Shown piece by piece: positions 21,758-33,673 of a stretch of 64,000 nt of DNA. The first letter of the stretch is position 1. The number at the start of each line of letters is the position of its first letter. A program made the position numbers and the translations under genes. Origin of the DNA: Galerina marginata. Taxonomy: Eukaryota; Basidiomycota; Agaricomycetes; Agaricales; Galerinaceae. The stretch covers positions 744,001 to 808,000 of the forward strand of contig JAECYW010000014.1 of the NCBI GenBank assembly GCA_023014335.1, given 5' to 3'. The notes below the pieces were generated by a model, which was given only the letters and a program-made list of their open reading frames with translations, searched no databases and had not been told where the DNA came from.

Positions 21758-22502
21758 GGGCAGCCCAGGCTCTGAGTAGTGCAGCTAATCGCCATGTATA
21801 GGAGTGGATCCTTGCTATTTACAGACCGATTACTTACCACTTTCGGCCATCAACTTCGCTCTTCCTCATGTGTCGTCGAAAAAGGTCATCGGGTTCGCGA
21901 CACCCGCAACACTGTCTTATTCAGTTACGCTTTAGCCTGATTCTGAAATACTTCATCGATGTCCAAACCCTGGCTGGGGCGTCCATTGCACGTCCTCCAC
22001 GGTGCCATAAACGTGGCCTGGAGGCTCTGAATCGGTTGTCTAAGTTGCTCCCTGTTCACTTTACTAAACTACCACTCACGTATCTTGCTCAAATGTTCAA
22101 AATATTATAGATTTCTGGGGCCTCTACGATAAGCCTAATGGACGAAAAGAGTCCTCCTGTACCTGCCCCTGCATATTAATCTCTCGGAACAAGAACGAAA
22201 GCCAGCCGACGGCCTGTTACATTATGCAAACAACGTTGAAGTCATTCCTGTCATCTAAGGCTAGATCTCGTCATTGGTGTGGGTATATTCTTTAGGGATC
22301 CAGGAATGTATTGCCGGATCCATTCTGCACAGCCTGCTTTGCATGTAAATCCTATTTCAGAAGGATTGCGTTATGCCACGACTCATGGCTCTTTGACCCA
22401 CCCTCCCAGACCGGTGTTTGACCACCATCCCCAGTCTCCTGTCCACTTCGTTCCAACGCCCCCAGTCTTCGAATAAGTCTACAGCGCGCCTTCGATCTAT
22501 CA
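21758..22502. other. Intergenic region
   Basis: No gene is supportable. The frame upstream of 22503 stays open to 22422, so the next gene could start a little earlier or have an unseen first exon. Confidence 0.45.
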
Positions 22503-23657
22503 ATGATGTTGCGAGAAGCACTATCACATCTGGTCCATATGTTTGTACCTCAAGCTCAAGGCCAAACCCCGGACGAAGCATCCCCGATCTCGAAACTAGG
22601 CTCTCTGGCTGCACTCCAAGGCTGGCTGCGGAGAATCGAAACGGACTTGGAAGGCGAAGACATACCCCAATCGCAATGGTCGACCACAGCGATGCTCTTC
22701 CTCGACAACTCGGTGAAGATTGAGATGAGAAAACTGAAGCAGCGTCGGATCGAGATGGGGCTTTCTGCATGGCCTTGGAACGAGTTTACCGAATCTCTTC
22801 GTGAGGTGCTGAGTAAGTAATCTACGAACAATTGTTGGCTACGAAGCATAGTTCCTAAAATGTTCCTTGTTAACAGATAGGAAGGGTGAGCATACGGCCC
22901 ATGTGAACGATGATGTTATTCTGATCCAACATCAGGAATGACTGCATCTTCTGGAGTGACCACGCCGACAGCAACCACCAGAATAAAGGGAGTGACTACA
23001 CCAGAGACCGAGCTCATTATCGCAGGAGTTGCCGTCCTTGCGCCAGCCGCCTTCGCCGGTGCTTTGTTCGTTGCAAGGGTAATACCAGGTGACGCGGTAG
23101 CAGGTATGGCTCCCCCTTATTCTTCAAAACTACGCTCAAATACATTGTTTGCCGGCTTTTCTCTAATCAAGTTTTCGCTTTCGTCGCGGTTCTCCAATCT
23201 GCATCCTTCATAATCGCTTCAGCGCTTGTTTCACTATTTCAGGCCTCCGGCCAGAGTACTGTTGGAGCGACTGCAATGACAGGCTCTTCTGGACTAACTG
23301 CAAAGGCTAAGCTTACCATTGCGAGGGTTTCCCTCCTCGGGCCAGCATTGTTTTCTGCTGGAATGTCTGCACCTGGCGGTGCAATAGCAAGTACGTTCTG
23401 CTTCGTTCTTCCTCGAAGTCGACGATGCATGTCCATTATTGACTTTCTGACTTCTGTTTATACCAGCTTTCGTTTTCATTGCTGGCATTCAGTGGGGATT
23501 CTGTCTAGGCATTTCAAAACTCTTTTCGCCGGTTCAAAGCATCGGTCACCCAGCTATTGTACATCCTCTGGCAGCGGTGGCGTCCGCCGGAGACGGCCGC
23601 GGTGAACAAAGCGCAAGCGAGGTCCAAGACGGTGCCGACCACCCGCTTGCATCTTGA
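22503..23657 (+). CDS. Membrane protein with a duplicated exon
   Basis: Exons recognised are 22503-22812, a 9-base exon near 22877-22885, 22936 to about 23103, about 23243-23395, and a last exon from about 23467 to the stop at 23657. The first ~100 residues are soluble and helical (ALQGWLRRIETDLEGED). Two related units follow: MTASSGV...ELIIAGVAVLAPAAF and MTGSSGL...KLTIARVSLLGPALF, each ending in a Gly/Ala-rich stretch before a phase-1 donor. A third hydrophobic piece (FVFIAGIQWGFCLG) and a hydrophilic tail close the protein. The small Gly/Ala-rich hydrophobic units faintly recall the ISG12/IFI6 family, but I do not assign it. Exact borders around 23079-23268 are uncertain because two splice solutions are possible. 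Confidence 0.5.
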
Positions 23658-23947
23658 CACAGTTAAGCACGCCCCAAACCCCGTAAGTATTCTATTTTAC
23701 TCGTCTCAACTACTGTATTTGATTTCTTTCTTCTCTTCGTTTTTTGGAGTGCTATCGCATTGCTGTAACAGTACAGAATCTACTACAGATGTGTATGTCT
23801 GAATGGACAGATTGTGATTTGTGAATGTTTAGAAAGCGGCATAGATTCATGTTGTTAGCTCTTATCTTGCCCCGGGCCAATTTGATTCAACTTTGTCAAT
23901 GGTTTATCAATACTTTTTTTGCATCTAGTACTTGTCATGTTTGGTAA

Positions 23948-25114
23948 TTAATATTTGCGTTCTTTGAGTATAAAGTGGGATATTTGGAAGCCCTCTCCGT
24001 ATCCCAACAACCATTCACAATTTAGGCATGGATTCATCAATGCGTTATCGATACCCTCGGCCTCCTCGTAGAGCGCTATTTTGGCGGTGCTCTCAGTATA
24101 TAGGAGTGGGGCTTTGGCAGCCAATCCTTCGACACTCCTTTGAATTGTATTGGCTTCTTGACGGTGGCGCCGGCCAAGTCTACATGCAATATTTCGGCGT
24201 GAGTCAACCTTGACAGTTTCCGTGAAAAGGAGCTTACGAGCAAATAAACAACAACGGGTAAGTTTCGGCGCAGTGCCCGAAATCCTGACCGGCACCTTTG
24301 GCATTGCGCAGTTGCACTATGGAGCTCTTGTCGTTCCAATCGAGTATGTCGCTCGCGTCCAACAGACGTTTTCTAAATTCTTTTGCGTCATCCTTTGTAC
24401 TTTTTTCAGGCTTATCGAGGTTCGCTCCCACCACTACGCGCATGACTTGCCGACTATCGATCGTCTGTTTAAACCACATCACCGACCACACCTCTGGGGG
24501 CCCGGGGTTAAGCTTCTTTGTGACCTTACGAGAGGGGATGAGCTTTGAGCAGAAAACGTAACCAATCATCATCAGGGGATAATAGTAATTGTCTCTGGTC
24601 GCTATGCTTGGAACGGGCCCGACCACAGATAAGATCCAGGCGACGATATCGTACAACGTTCGTAGGTCAAATTTGTTGCTTTGATAGGAAACAGTTAGAT
24701 GGTTTAAATGTGAGGGTGAGTCGTCAATATAGCCGGGATGTCGCTGGGGCTGCGTTTTGTAACTGATGCTCAATGTCAGCTCAGCGCAGGGGCCTGTGCC
24801 GAATATACTCACCGATTGTACATATCCTTGATCGCCGAGACAGCAGGCTTCATGTAGTCCCGAGCCTCTTCCTGAACTGCATACGAATCCACTTTATTAG
24901 CGAAGTCGTCGAACTTCTTTATAATCTGTTGACAGGTCAGTTTCTCGGCCCACTGACTTAGACTGTACTGAAACTTACATCGGTCGCAGGCATATGTAAA
25001 GCCGTCTCCAAAGTAGTTGTTCCATTGAAGAAAGAAGCATAGACAACCATCGGGGACAGCGAACAAGCGATCGAGTGATTCGAGAATCGTAGAGCGCCTG
25101 CCTGAGGCAGACAT
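23948..25114 (-). CDS. Hypothetical protein
   Basis: The best start is the ATG at 25114 (MSASGRRSTILESLDRL). The frame stays open to about 24815, including FFLQWNNYFGDGFTYACDR and a helical segment ending AVSAIKDMYNR at a GTGAG donor. A second long frame on the same strand (to about 24234) includes DIVAWILSVVGPV and WSVMWFKQTIDSRQVMRVVV, and a further piece may reach 23948. I could not fix the joins, and the family is not recognised. It diverges from the small gene at 25415. Confidence 0.4.
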
Positions 25115-25414
25115 GAGCTTTGAATTTATACCCTGGCATGATGCAGGCTTTCGGCGACTCCGATTCAAGAATGGCACCTACTCCTCCGGCCTCGCTGCTG
25201 TACCGGTCGCTCATTGCCATGACTGACATGATGCATGATGTTCGACAGATCTTTGTGGGCTGACTCGGAGGAGACGGCGCGATAGCTACGTCAACCTATT
25301 CAGGCTTCGGAAGTTGCCTCAAACCTTTTAAAGGTAACGGGATTAAGATTCCATCTAAGCCTTCTCTTACCTTCGTCTGTCCCCTGTCAGATAACTATTT
25401 TTCATCCTTTTAAC

Positions 25415-25844
25415 ATGGTGAGACTACCATCCAATGAAAGTGAAACTTTGGCTGATTTTCGGTACCAGCGAAAGGTTAGCGATCGTAAGGTATATGAGTG
25501 AGAGACACGCACCCTACAGAGTCTTACATTCCCCCCAGCCTGAATGGACAGAAACCATCGATCTGAAAGCAAAAGTAGAAAAGGGGCTGGGACTTGCGAC
25601 TGGCCTTGAATCAATCAATGTCGTGCTGACAGAAGTGCATGGAAGCCAATCTGTGTTTGCGGGATTCAACAGGGCCAAGTGGCCACAACTCCAATACTTC
25701 CTCTGGAATAGTATCACGGAGTCATGCTATCGCATTACGAAACCGGTGGGTAAAGACAAAATCGTCGAGCAGATCAAGAAGGACCTTACAAAGGTTGAGG
25801 TTGAGGCGTATGACGAGGAGGATGGCGAGGAGGATGATGGTTAG
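25415..25844 (+). CDS. Small hypothetical protein with an acidic tail
   Basis: A frame entered at 25434 runs to 25844 and ends in the strongly acidic EAYDEEDGEEDDG. It contains WTETIDLKAKVEKGLGLATGLESIN and a segment around FLWNSITESCYRI. An alternative start at 25415 (MVRLPSNESETLADF) would need a very short 30-base intron at 25489-25518. The family is unknown. The gene lies head to head with the minus-strand hypothetical at 25114, with only 300 bases between the two starts. Confidence 0.4.
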
Positions 25845-25974
25845 CTGTAGACGTTGAGTAGACGTGTCCTACGCCGTGTCCTACGCCGTTATTTGATCGT
25901 GTATCTGGGGGAAGGAGGCGACGTATCCAAGCCAGTATGTAAGGCCCGAGCTACCCGGCGTACCAAAACATCTT

Positions 25975-26250
25975 CCTTCCAGCTATGCGGGAAACGACGG
26001 GCTAGTTTGGTACCTCACATGCTCAGTGATTCTCTTTCAGGGTTGGCAGATAAACCAAAGCACCACGAAGCCCCACTTGTGAAATACATTGCTTTGATAC
26101 CGGCCGTGGTGGTTGAAGTCGAGTGCGATGGTCGTTTATGGTTAGCAGAGAAGCAAAGTAGAGTTGTGCCAAGTTTCCGGAAAGTGAGGCAGGTTGTTGC
26201 CCCAGTTTTTGCGCCAACTGCCTGACTGAAGATCACTGAGTAAGTGTGGC
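25975..26250 (+). repeat. Inverted repeat, left arm
   Basis: About 250 bases starting at AGCTATGCGGGAAACGACGG recur in reverse orientation at 30245-30520 with roughly 85% identity by eye. Both arms begin abruptly at AGCTATGCGGG and fade out at GTGAGT-like sequence on the other side. An open frame (HEAPLVKYIALI or its variant) is kept in both arms with a 3-base indel, so a coding origin is possible. Confidence 0.75.
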
Positions 26251-27867
26251 GTAAAACTGGCGTATCTATTCACGTATAGCTGTCAAGTTCCTTGAATGGT
26301 CGCGTGGAGAACACTCGATCCTCTCGCTCCCATCCTCACCCCAATTACCCAGATCAGCAGGAGACCAAGTCAAAGATATTGGCCGCCATGACAGATGGAA
26401 CGTTGGTGTACACCATTCCGACAGCTAGTTAGAGAACCAAATTTCGGAGATCCCATGGCGCCGACCCATTTTGCGATTTGCGGCGTCAGAACTCGAAGCC
26501 TCGCAGTGAGAAAATCTTATCACAGCCAGGACAGGTGCTTGTCTCTGAGGACATGGGGGTTGAAAGATGGATTGGAGCTATAACGAAGTGTGAAACAGCA
26601 CTAGAACCGTGAAACGAATCGAAAAAGAGCTGAAGAAGCGACAACAAGCAGCGTCACGCGTGCAGAGAAGAAGATCGTCAGCTCATCGCAGCTGAAGAAG
26701 GCAAGTTAGTCAACTGTCAACTGAGAAACATTGACATCTTACTCACCTTTTACGCCCGAGAAAAGCAAAGGAGAAGGCCTTAAAAGGGGCAAGTAAGTAC
26801 GGAAGATCTTGTCTACCACGTCACACTAAGTAGAGTTTCATTAGCTTGGTATCAAGTCCGGGGAAAGAAGCGACAGCATTCACTAGCTGAGAATATATCG
26901 ACACACAACAGTGATGTCCAAGAACAATCAAGCAAGGCTCGTAAAGGTGCATGTGCTGTCAGATCGCGGGTGACTGATAGCGCAGAGGAAGGGTGAAGAA
27001 GTCACTCACACAGTGCGGTTATGTGGCGTGTTATTACTAATTTTGGCTTGCTATCCCACAGTCCCAGCTTTGTTCTCAACTTCGACATTCTCTCATCTGC
27101 CAATGATGCCTTGCCTCGTCAGGTACGAAGACGCCGGAACAGAAGGATACAGAAAAGCCCACAAAACCGAGAGCAGCCAGGATCGCGTCGAACTCCTCGA
27201 GTCTTTCGGACCCAGAAGATGAACTTGATATGGTGGCCCAGATGACAGAATTACCAGCAAGGATGACCCAGAAAATGACGCGTCTGCAGAGGAGAGGTAG
27301 GTGGTATATGCTTGGACACCTATGGAATATCTCGCGCGCAGAATGTTCACATTCGCACCGTCTGCCGCGACGCTACCAAAATTGTCGAGAAAACCTGCCT
27401 GGTCAGAACCACTCACTATATGCGTCAAGTGCTCTTAGGAACAGTCGATTCACTTTCAAGGAAGGTTAAACAGTATAAAGATGCGCTGAAGCGTACTACA
27501 AAGAATAATGACTTCGTGAAGGTCATTGGTAAATGCCAAATGGGTGCGTCTCAAATTTGATATCCTATCCAATTTCAACGGTTCTAATGATTCATTTCAG
27601 GTTATCGACCTTCAATCTTCAAGGCAGTGACCTATGATCGATCGAATTGCCCCCGAGCTTACCGCTTGCGGGAGGTTCGGAAGCACCCCGAGATTTCTAA
27701 CGTTTGCTAGTGAACCAGAATTGTGCGCCGTGCCATATTCCGATTTAGGACACCCAAATTAGTTAACTTCCTTCCGATATTTCATGGGAAATTCCAGAAT
27801 GTGACAGGTCAGCGTTTATAAGACGGGATTGTCGAGCGGAATCCTGCCCTCATCCGACTTGTCCACA
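26251..27867 (+). other. Possible coiled-coil gene, fragmentary
   Basis: Frames around 26590-26690 (RIEKELKKRQQAA), 27120-27297 (SLSDPEDELDMVAQMTEL) and 27338-27545 (NVHIRTVCRDATKIVEK to KRTTKNNDFVKVIGK) are separated by GT..AG-like introns and give a charged, partly coiled-coil protein. I could not join them from start to stop, so this is noted as a likely small gene or remnant rather than a model. Confidence 0.3.
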
Positions 27868-28988
27868 ATGCCTCGCAGCATATACTCCGAATACGCGGAC
27901 AAATACAAGAAGCAGACCTCCGCAGAGGCACTGTTCTTCCACTCCTCCCTACTTAAGTATGTGAAGGGCCTGCGAGTTTTGCTTCCTGACCAGGGGATAG
28001 AGTTCACCGACAACTCATACATCGGAACGGGTACGTTTTAATCAACTTGCTGGGACCTGACTGCTCATTGCTCCTGTGCCATTTGAATATCATCAAGATC
28101 CCGCTGGTTATTTCTATTACAACGACATTGAGACGGCCAAGACTGCCAATAATTATGTGTCGAACACCACTACAAATCCAAGTGATGGCCAACTTATCGC
28201 GTGGGTCACGTTTTACAAGGACAGCACAGTTGTCGCCGAGGTATGTCACATTTCTTTCAAGAAAACATCTTGATGACGGAGTCCTTTGCACGACATTACT
28301 AGTTCATTGGCGATGATCTTGTAAGGACTTTGTTGCATTGCAAACTGTAATTTTCTAATTTTGGCCACTCCTACTAGTTCAATGTTGTCTCGGTAGCTGG
28401 TATGATCGGGTACCAACAGAAGTGCTACTGGCAGCCCTCCTCCGCCGATAGCTATGTGGAAGCCCATCTTTCAAAGGATGCAAACAGCAGTTCTGTGACC
28501 CTCGATGTTTCCAAAGCCATTGGGAAGAAAGCGAGGATGACCAGCAATGATTCCGACTTGCAAGCGGCTTCAATTTCAGGTAGATGTCCTTAAATATATT
28601 CCACACAATGGAAGTCACCAACGATATCGATCACAGACATTAAAGGCCATTTCCATTACGACAACTTGAGCGATATCAGCAAAGGTATCTATGTCAGCTA
28701 TAGCAATGACCGCCTCGTTTTCTATCAGGACGATCACACCGGCCATGTGTTTACTGGTTTTGTATGTTCTGCCTCCTTTATGATTTTTGTTGACGCAATC
28801 TGATCTTCCCTTGATATGCCATCAAGTTTGTTCGTAAGTAGTTCAGCCCCTTCATTTCATCATGAAGTTGACATGGTCTTGTTTCTACTTACGCAGCAAA
28901 TGGGAGGACCGATAGCAAGACGCTCCTTGGCATTCATGACAACACGGAACTTACATTGTCGGGGACTGTGTGGACCAATACAAACTAA
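27868..28988 (+). CDS. Hypothetical protein, seven exons, probably beta-rich
   Basis: Exons 27868-28030, 28098-28240, 28303-28320, 28378-28579, 28637-28761, 28827-28833 and 28897-28988 join in phase to 249 codons. Two exons are only 18 and 7 bases long; both are needed to keep the frame. The product starts MPRSIYSEYADKYKKQ, has no signal peptide or membrane segment, and is rich in Tyr, Asp, Ser and Thr in a beta-strand-like pattern (PAGYFYYNDIETAKT, LIAWVTFYKDSTVVAE, GKGIYVSYSND-like segments, ending TLSGTVWTNTN). The family is not recognised. It lies between the two arms of the inverted repeat and upstream of the MACPF and lectin genes, so a role in the same defence locus is possible but unproven. 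Confidence 0.7.
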
Positions 28989-30244
28989 TTGCGGGAGGTT
29001 TGCGAATCAAACAGCGTATTGTCTCGATTTGTACGAGTACTGAGATAGTGTATTTGTTGGAGTTGACTAGATCATCGTAGTAGCGTGTGGCCCGCGGTAC
29101 ACGTATTGTAAAATTTATCCTATGTCCGCTGCGCCGATGACCCTCAGTATAAATGAAAGTCAGACGATGTCAGTTGAAGGTCATTGAATAGTAACTAACA
29201 CGATCTGTGCCACGCAGATTGTGTAAGTTACCAAAATTGTTACATATCCGCACTGACTGTGCCAGTGGGAGAGACACCTGTCCGAGCTTTCTTGAATAAT
29301 CACCGTCGTGCTTGGCCTGCTAAGGGACACTTGGTCGTCCTGCTTTCATCACACCTTGTCCGAGTCATGCCCCAATTCTTTCTCTGAGTCTCCTTACCTG
29401 GATCACCAAGTCATCTTGAAACTAAAGTTGGAGATGGCACTGGGGCTGACACCCACTGCCAGTGTTGAAAAGCCTGTTTGCTCAGATTGGCTGATAAGCC
29501 GTGATATATTGATATGCTGAAGTATACAAGTATGTAGTCTCAAATCGGGTGCGACGCAGTCGTCAAGCTCTCTCCGAGTCTGGTAGCGAGCGGAGAACCA
29601 AACCTGTCCTTCAAAATTTCAACTCAGCTTCATTTTCAGTCCTTCAGTCCTTCCCTCTCCTAGTTTGCAGCGATTTCGATTGTATTTTTTCATCAAATCC
29701 TCATGGTCAACTCCATCTACCCACTCCGAAGGACTACAAAGGTGAGTCTGTACTTCTCATCGGCTGTATGTTCTTCAACAAACCATAGTCAATCCCCACT
29801 TCCGAGTCACACTGGAGTACGTACTTCCGCTCGCCTTCGATTCTTAAACCTAAACCGGCCTATTCCCTAGCTTTAAGTTTCAAATTTCTCTTTGTCGTTC
29901 CTCTGCGCCAGCTCTCGGCTCTGGAGGAGAAGCCTTAGAGTCGTCCCTGCCATTATTCGGGAAAGGCCTGTGGATCTAGCGCCAGGGATTTACATGTAAA
30001 CTCACATGACGAAATATCTGAACCCCAATAACCTCTGCGTCGTCGATTTCGACACGTTTCAGCACTTCTCAAGCAGATCTCAACGTACAATTGTCTCACT
30101 TTTCGGGCTTGGTTTGGTCTAGTCCACAAATTCGATGCCAGTTATCGACTGATATCAACACACAGCTGTTCTCAGCAGACGGCTTTTCTGTCACTTGGCC
30201 TGACGGACGGAATGTTTTGTTATGTGTGCAGCGCTTGGAAGCTG
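28989..30244. other. Intergenic region
   Basis: No gene is supportable; short frames only. Confidence 0.5.
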
Positions 30245-30520
30245 AACGGTAAATTCACTCACCGGTCTTCGTTCAGGGAGTCAGAGCAAAAACTGGAACA
30301 ACGACCTGCCTCGCTTTCCAGAAACTCGGGACCCCACTTTGCTTCTTTGCTAACCATAAACGAACATCGCACTCGACTTCAACCACCACAGCCAATATCA
30401 AGGCAATATATTTCACGAGTGGAGCTTCGTGGCGCTTTACTTTACTTGCCAATCCTGAAAAACAATCACTGAGCATGTGAGGTGCTATACTAGCCCGTCG
30501 TTCCCGCATAGCTATATCAC
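30245..30520 (-). repeat. Inverted repeat, right arm
   Basis: Reverse-complement counterpart of 25975-26250. The distance between the arms is about 4 kb and the enclosed segment holds the seven-exon gene at 27868-28988. No target-site duplication or transposase was found. Confidence 0.75.
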
Positions 30521-31142
30521 TGGAGCTTCCATATTCCATGAGCGGTACTTAGGAATTTACGACCTGCGCTACAGCTCCTTCTGAACATAGGAGACCCTAC
30601 CACCCGAGGGCCGACGAGGGTAGTGGACGTCGAGGAATCTTCCGACGGGAATTTTGGGTTCAACGTTCACTGCCAGCATTAATTTCCGCCTGTCAGGCTA
30701 ACATACCGCCGCAATTCAGAGGGTGGGCATGACCGAAAACCTGGAATTTGGCCTTGGGTGTCCTGCTGGCAGTTGGAATGGTGACCTTTCAGCCTCCAAC
30801 GTTAGCAATTCCAACTTACTTCGCCTGTCTGGGAGACGAAATAAAGTAAAACTGGGTTCATAATGCTGGCTGTCCTCGTTCCCGTGGTCAAACTTACGAA
30901 ACATTCTCTCTTTCAGGGTTAATCGCTCTCCTGATGAGAATGATGGTCAAGGTGAATGTGATTGGCAGGAGGTTTGCAACCATTCTATGCGCCAGAACTG
31001 CCAGTTTAGATCATCGAAGACTCTTACTAGAAGCGGCGGAAACCGAGGAAGAGATGGGGACCTACCGCATTCTTGCGCGGAGAGCGGATATCGGGCTACG
31101 CATAAAGACACAGTTGACGATGCAAAACCAACACAACTAACA
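30521..31142. other. Intergenic region upstream of the MACPF gene
   Basis: No gene is supportable; presumably the promoter of the gene starting at 31143. Confidence 0.5.
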
Positions 31143-33673
31143 ATGGCCCCAGGTTCGTCCTCAATCCATCACTCAGGCTTGTTGTTGGCGAACCACTGAC
31201 GGTCATCCAGACGGGAAAACACCACAGGAGCTCCTCCAAACCGTCCCCTTCAATCTTGTTTTTCGAGCTGAAGATGGCACAGATGTGAAGACGGACACCA
31301 TCTTGTCTCAGAACTTACCCAACAAGGACACCACCCAGCTCTCCGATCTGAGAGCGAAAGGGAACTTGTAGGTTCTTTATATTTCGTGTTTTCAACCTTA
31401 CCACTTACCATACACTTCTTTCCGGCATATAGGTCATCGAAATTCCGTTTTTGTTTTCCAAGTGATAGCAACACTATAGCGGAAAGCACCCAGCTAGGAA
31501 TATACATATTATCGACGCCGAAAGTGCGTATGTTCTGCGTTTGACTAAATGACATAGTTCAAATCATACTGTCGCAGAACGTTACCGCACTCCAAAATGC
31601 AGGTGCAGCACAGACGGTTGCGTCGCTCGTGTTGTCCTATAGGTCAAACGCGGCGCCAAGACCCGAACAGCAGAATTCAAGTTTACAAACGTGAGGGTCA
31701 TCTATGTCGTCCACCAAATTTTCACCCAACTGATGACTATGGAAAGGGAACCCGCAGACATGTCAGAGCATGACTGGAATGTTGTTTTGTTGAACAATTC
31801 ATTGCTCCACGGAATGATTTATGATCCCGAGAGTAAAAGCCTGCAGCCAGCCAGGGAACCTGGTAAGTCGAACTTGGAGTGACGGGAGTAGTGCTAAGAT
31901 TGTATGATAGCGTTTAGACTCAAAACGTCCCATCCCGATCCATACGCCTCACCAGCAGGTTGCGCTGCCCCTCTTAATTGGGATGCTTCGGACCCCAAGG
32001 TGAGACCTCTGCCATTTCTATCCTAGAGGGTTGGCTAACTTTCACCAGCATGTTTTCTTAGCTCCCGCTTTTGAAATAGCCGACGATTCCTCAATTACGT
32101 TTACATCAGTGAGGAATTCGGTTCAAGAGTCAATGACGCAGAACTCCTTTTCTTCTTGGAGCGTGGAAGCATCAGCGTGGGTGATATTACCCCTTGTTAT
32201 CTATGTTTCCTTTATGACAAGGTTTTTGCAGTTCTGGAGGCTATGGTGGATTTTCTGGTGGCGTGGATGCCAAGGGCGGCCAGTCGTCTTCGGATCTCAA
32301 ACAGGCAGCCCAGGAAGAAACGATGGATAAAGTCCATGCATCGTACAATGTATGTATACTATGGCGTGGATATACGGCCGATCTCACAGCTGCGTTTGAC
32401 AGTTCCCGCGTGTCAAGGTCTTTCTCGATGGCGATGACCTCGAGGTGTCGGACGTTTGCAAAAAATTCTGGGAGACCGAGGGCCGAGGATACGATGGAAT
32501 CGATAGGTTTTACAAAAAGTTTGGTGAGCTCCGTGTCTCCTGCTTTCATCGAACCATTTACAATTTGTGTGCACAGGCACCATATTTACTCGTACTACCT
32601 TACTCGGAGCCCGTTTGCATAGCACCGTGGAAACGAGCACTTGTATTAAGGTCACGAAGGAAACAAAGAAAGAAGAAAAGACGGCTTCGGTTTCTGCTTC
32701 GTTTTCGTCTCCATTTGCTTCTGCATCGGCCTCATCAACGTACACGGATTCATATGAAGTTGGGACGATGTCTAGTAAAAACGATAGAAGCGGGCGTATG
32801 CATTGGGAGGCGCGAGGAGGCGCGAACTTCCTGGCTGTCGAGTGAGTATGAATTCGAACGTGTCCAAAAAAATCCTGAAATGCATACTTCATTGTATTAC
32901 AGGCCTACTGCTTGGATCAACACCGTTGGCGTGTACCAGAATTGGAGAGTGATCGAGGTAAGCTGAAGCTTTAACATTTATGGCAAATAATGAATAGAGT
33001 GTACTGTACAGCGTCACGATGTGTGCAATATCTTCAACGTAGGGCCAAGATTCAAGCTATTTGACGGCATGTCTGGGATAAAGAACTACCTTGCTCCGAA
33101 GAAAAGGGTCTACCTAATCGCCAGTGACGGTCGGCTGCTGCAGCGCTCTTCCGGGAGTGACATCAGTCTCATTGATCCTTACCTTACTCAAGGTGGCAGC
33201 GCGAGAGTATGTGCCCGCCTCAGAGTTTTGTAACGCTCTTGACTGACAGGATTTAGTGGAACATCACCGTCAAGGATCTGCAACTGGATACCGAGGTAAC
33301 CATAACCGACATGGACAAGGTCAAAAATCTGTACTATAACGGAACCAGCGTCATTACACAAGAACCGCCGTTTACGTGGAAGGTCTGGCAGGCGGCGCCG
33401 GGGTCTGACATTTTTTTGTGGATATCCATTCTTGCCAACACTGGTGTATTGATGCTGACCGTTTATTTTGGCAGCATATCTTGTCTCAGCTCTGATAAGA
33501 CTCAATGGCTTGCTATTGGGACGGACAAGGATCATCCCGAATCTAATAATGTGAGTTGTCGTGGTAGCATTTGCGCCCCTTCGATGGAGATCTGATGATA
33601 TTTTGTTAAGGTCGTAATGACGAAGCTCGACGTAGCAAACGACAATCAAGTCTGGCGCCTTTTGGAAGTTTAG
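31143..33673 (+). CDS. MACPF-domain (perforin-like) protein with a C-terminal beta-rich extension
   Basis: A multi-exon gene with a 10-base first exon (31143-31152), exons at 31211-31367, 31433-31523, 31578-31690 and from 31747, and several more to the stop near 33673. MACPF features seen in single exons are the Gly/Ser-rich GGYGGFSGGVDAKGGQ segment near 32235-32280, the FGTIFTR-like end of a helix with LGARLHST near 32565-32590, and the closing MHWEARGGAN and NWRVIE strands near 32800-32960. The family forms membrane pores in immunity and in fungal defence proteins. After the MACPF part come strands such as RVYLIASDGRLLQRS and NQVWRLLEV, resembling a beta-trefoil or similar lectin-like module. 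No signal peptide is visible, as is usual for fungal cytosolic defence proteins. Middle exon borders are approximate. Confidence 0.7.

Noticed and set aside
22936..23657. ISG12/IFI6-family assignment
   Set aside because: Only a general Gly/Ala-rich hydrophobic pattern is shared; the characteristic central motif was not seen.
27868..28988. Aegerolysin partner of the MACPF protein
   Set aside because: Length, exon layout and sequence pattern do not fit aegerolysins, so the gene is left as an orphan.
25975..30520. Terminal inverted repeats of an intact DNA transposon
   Set aside because: No transposase frame lies between the arms, no target-site duplication is visible, and the arms are long with diffuse outer ends.
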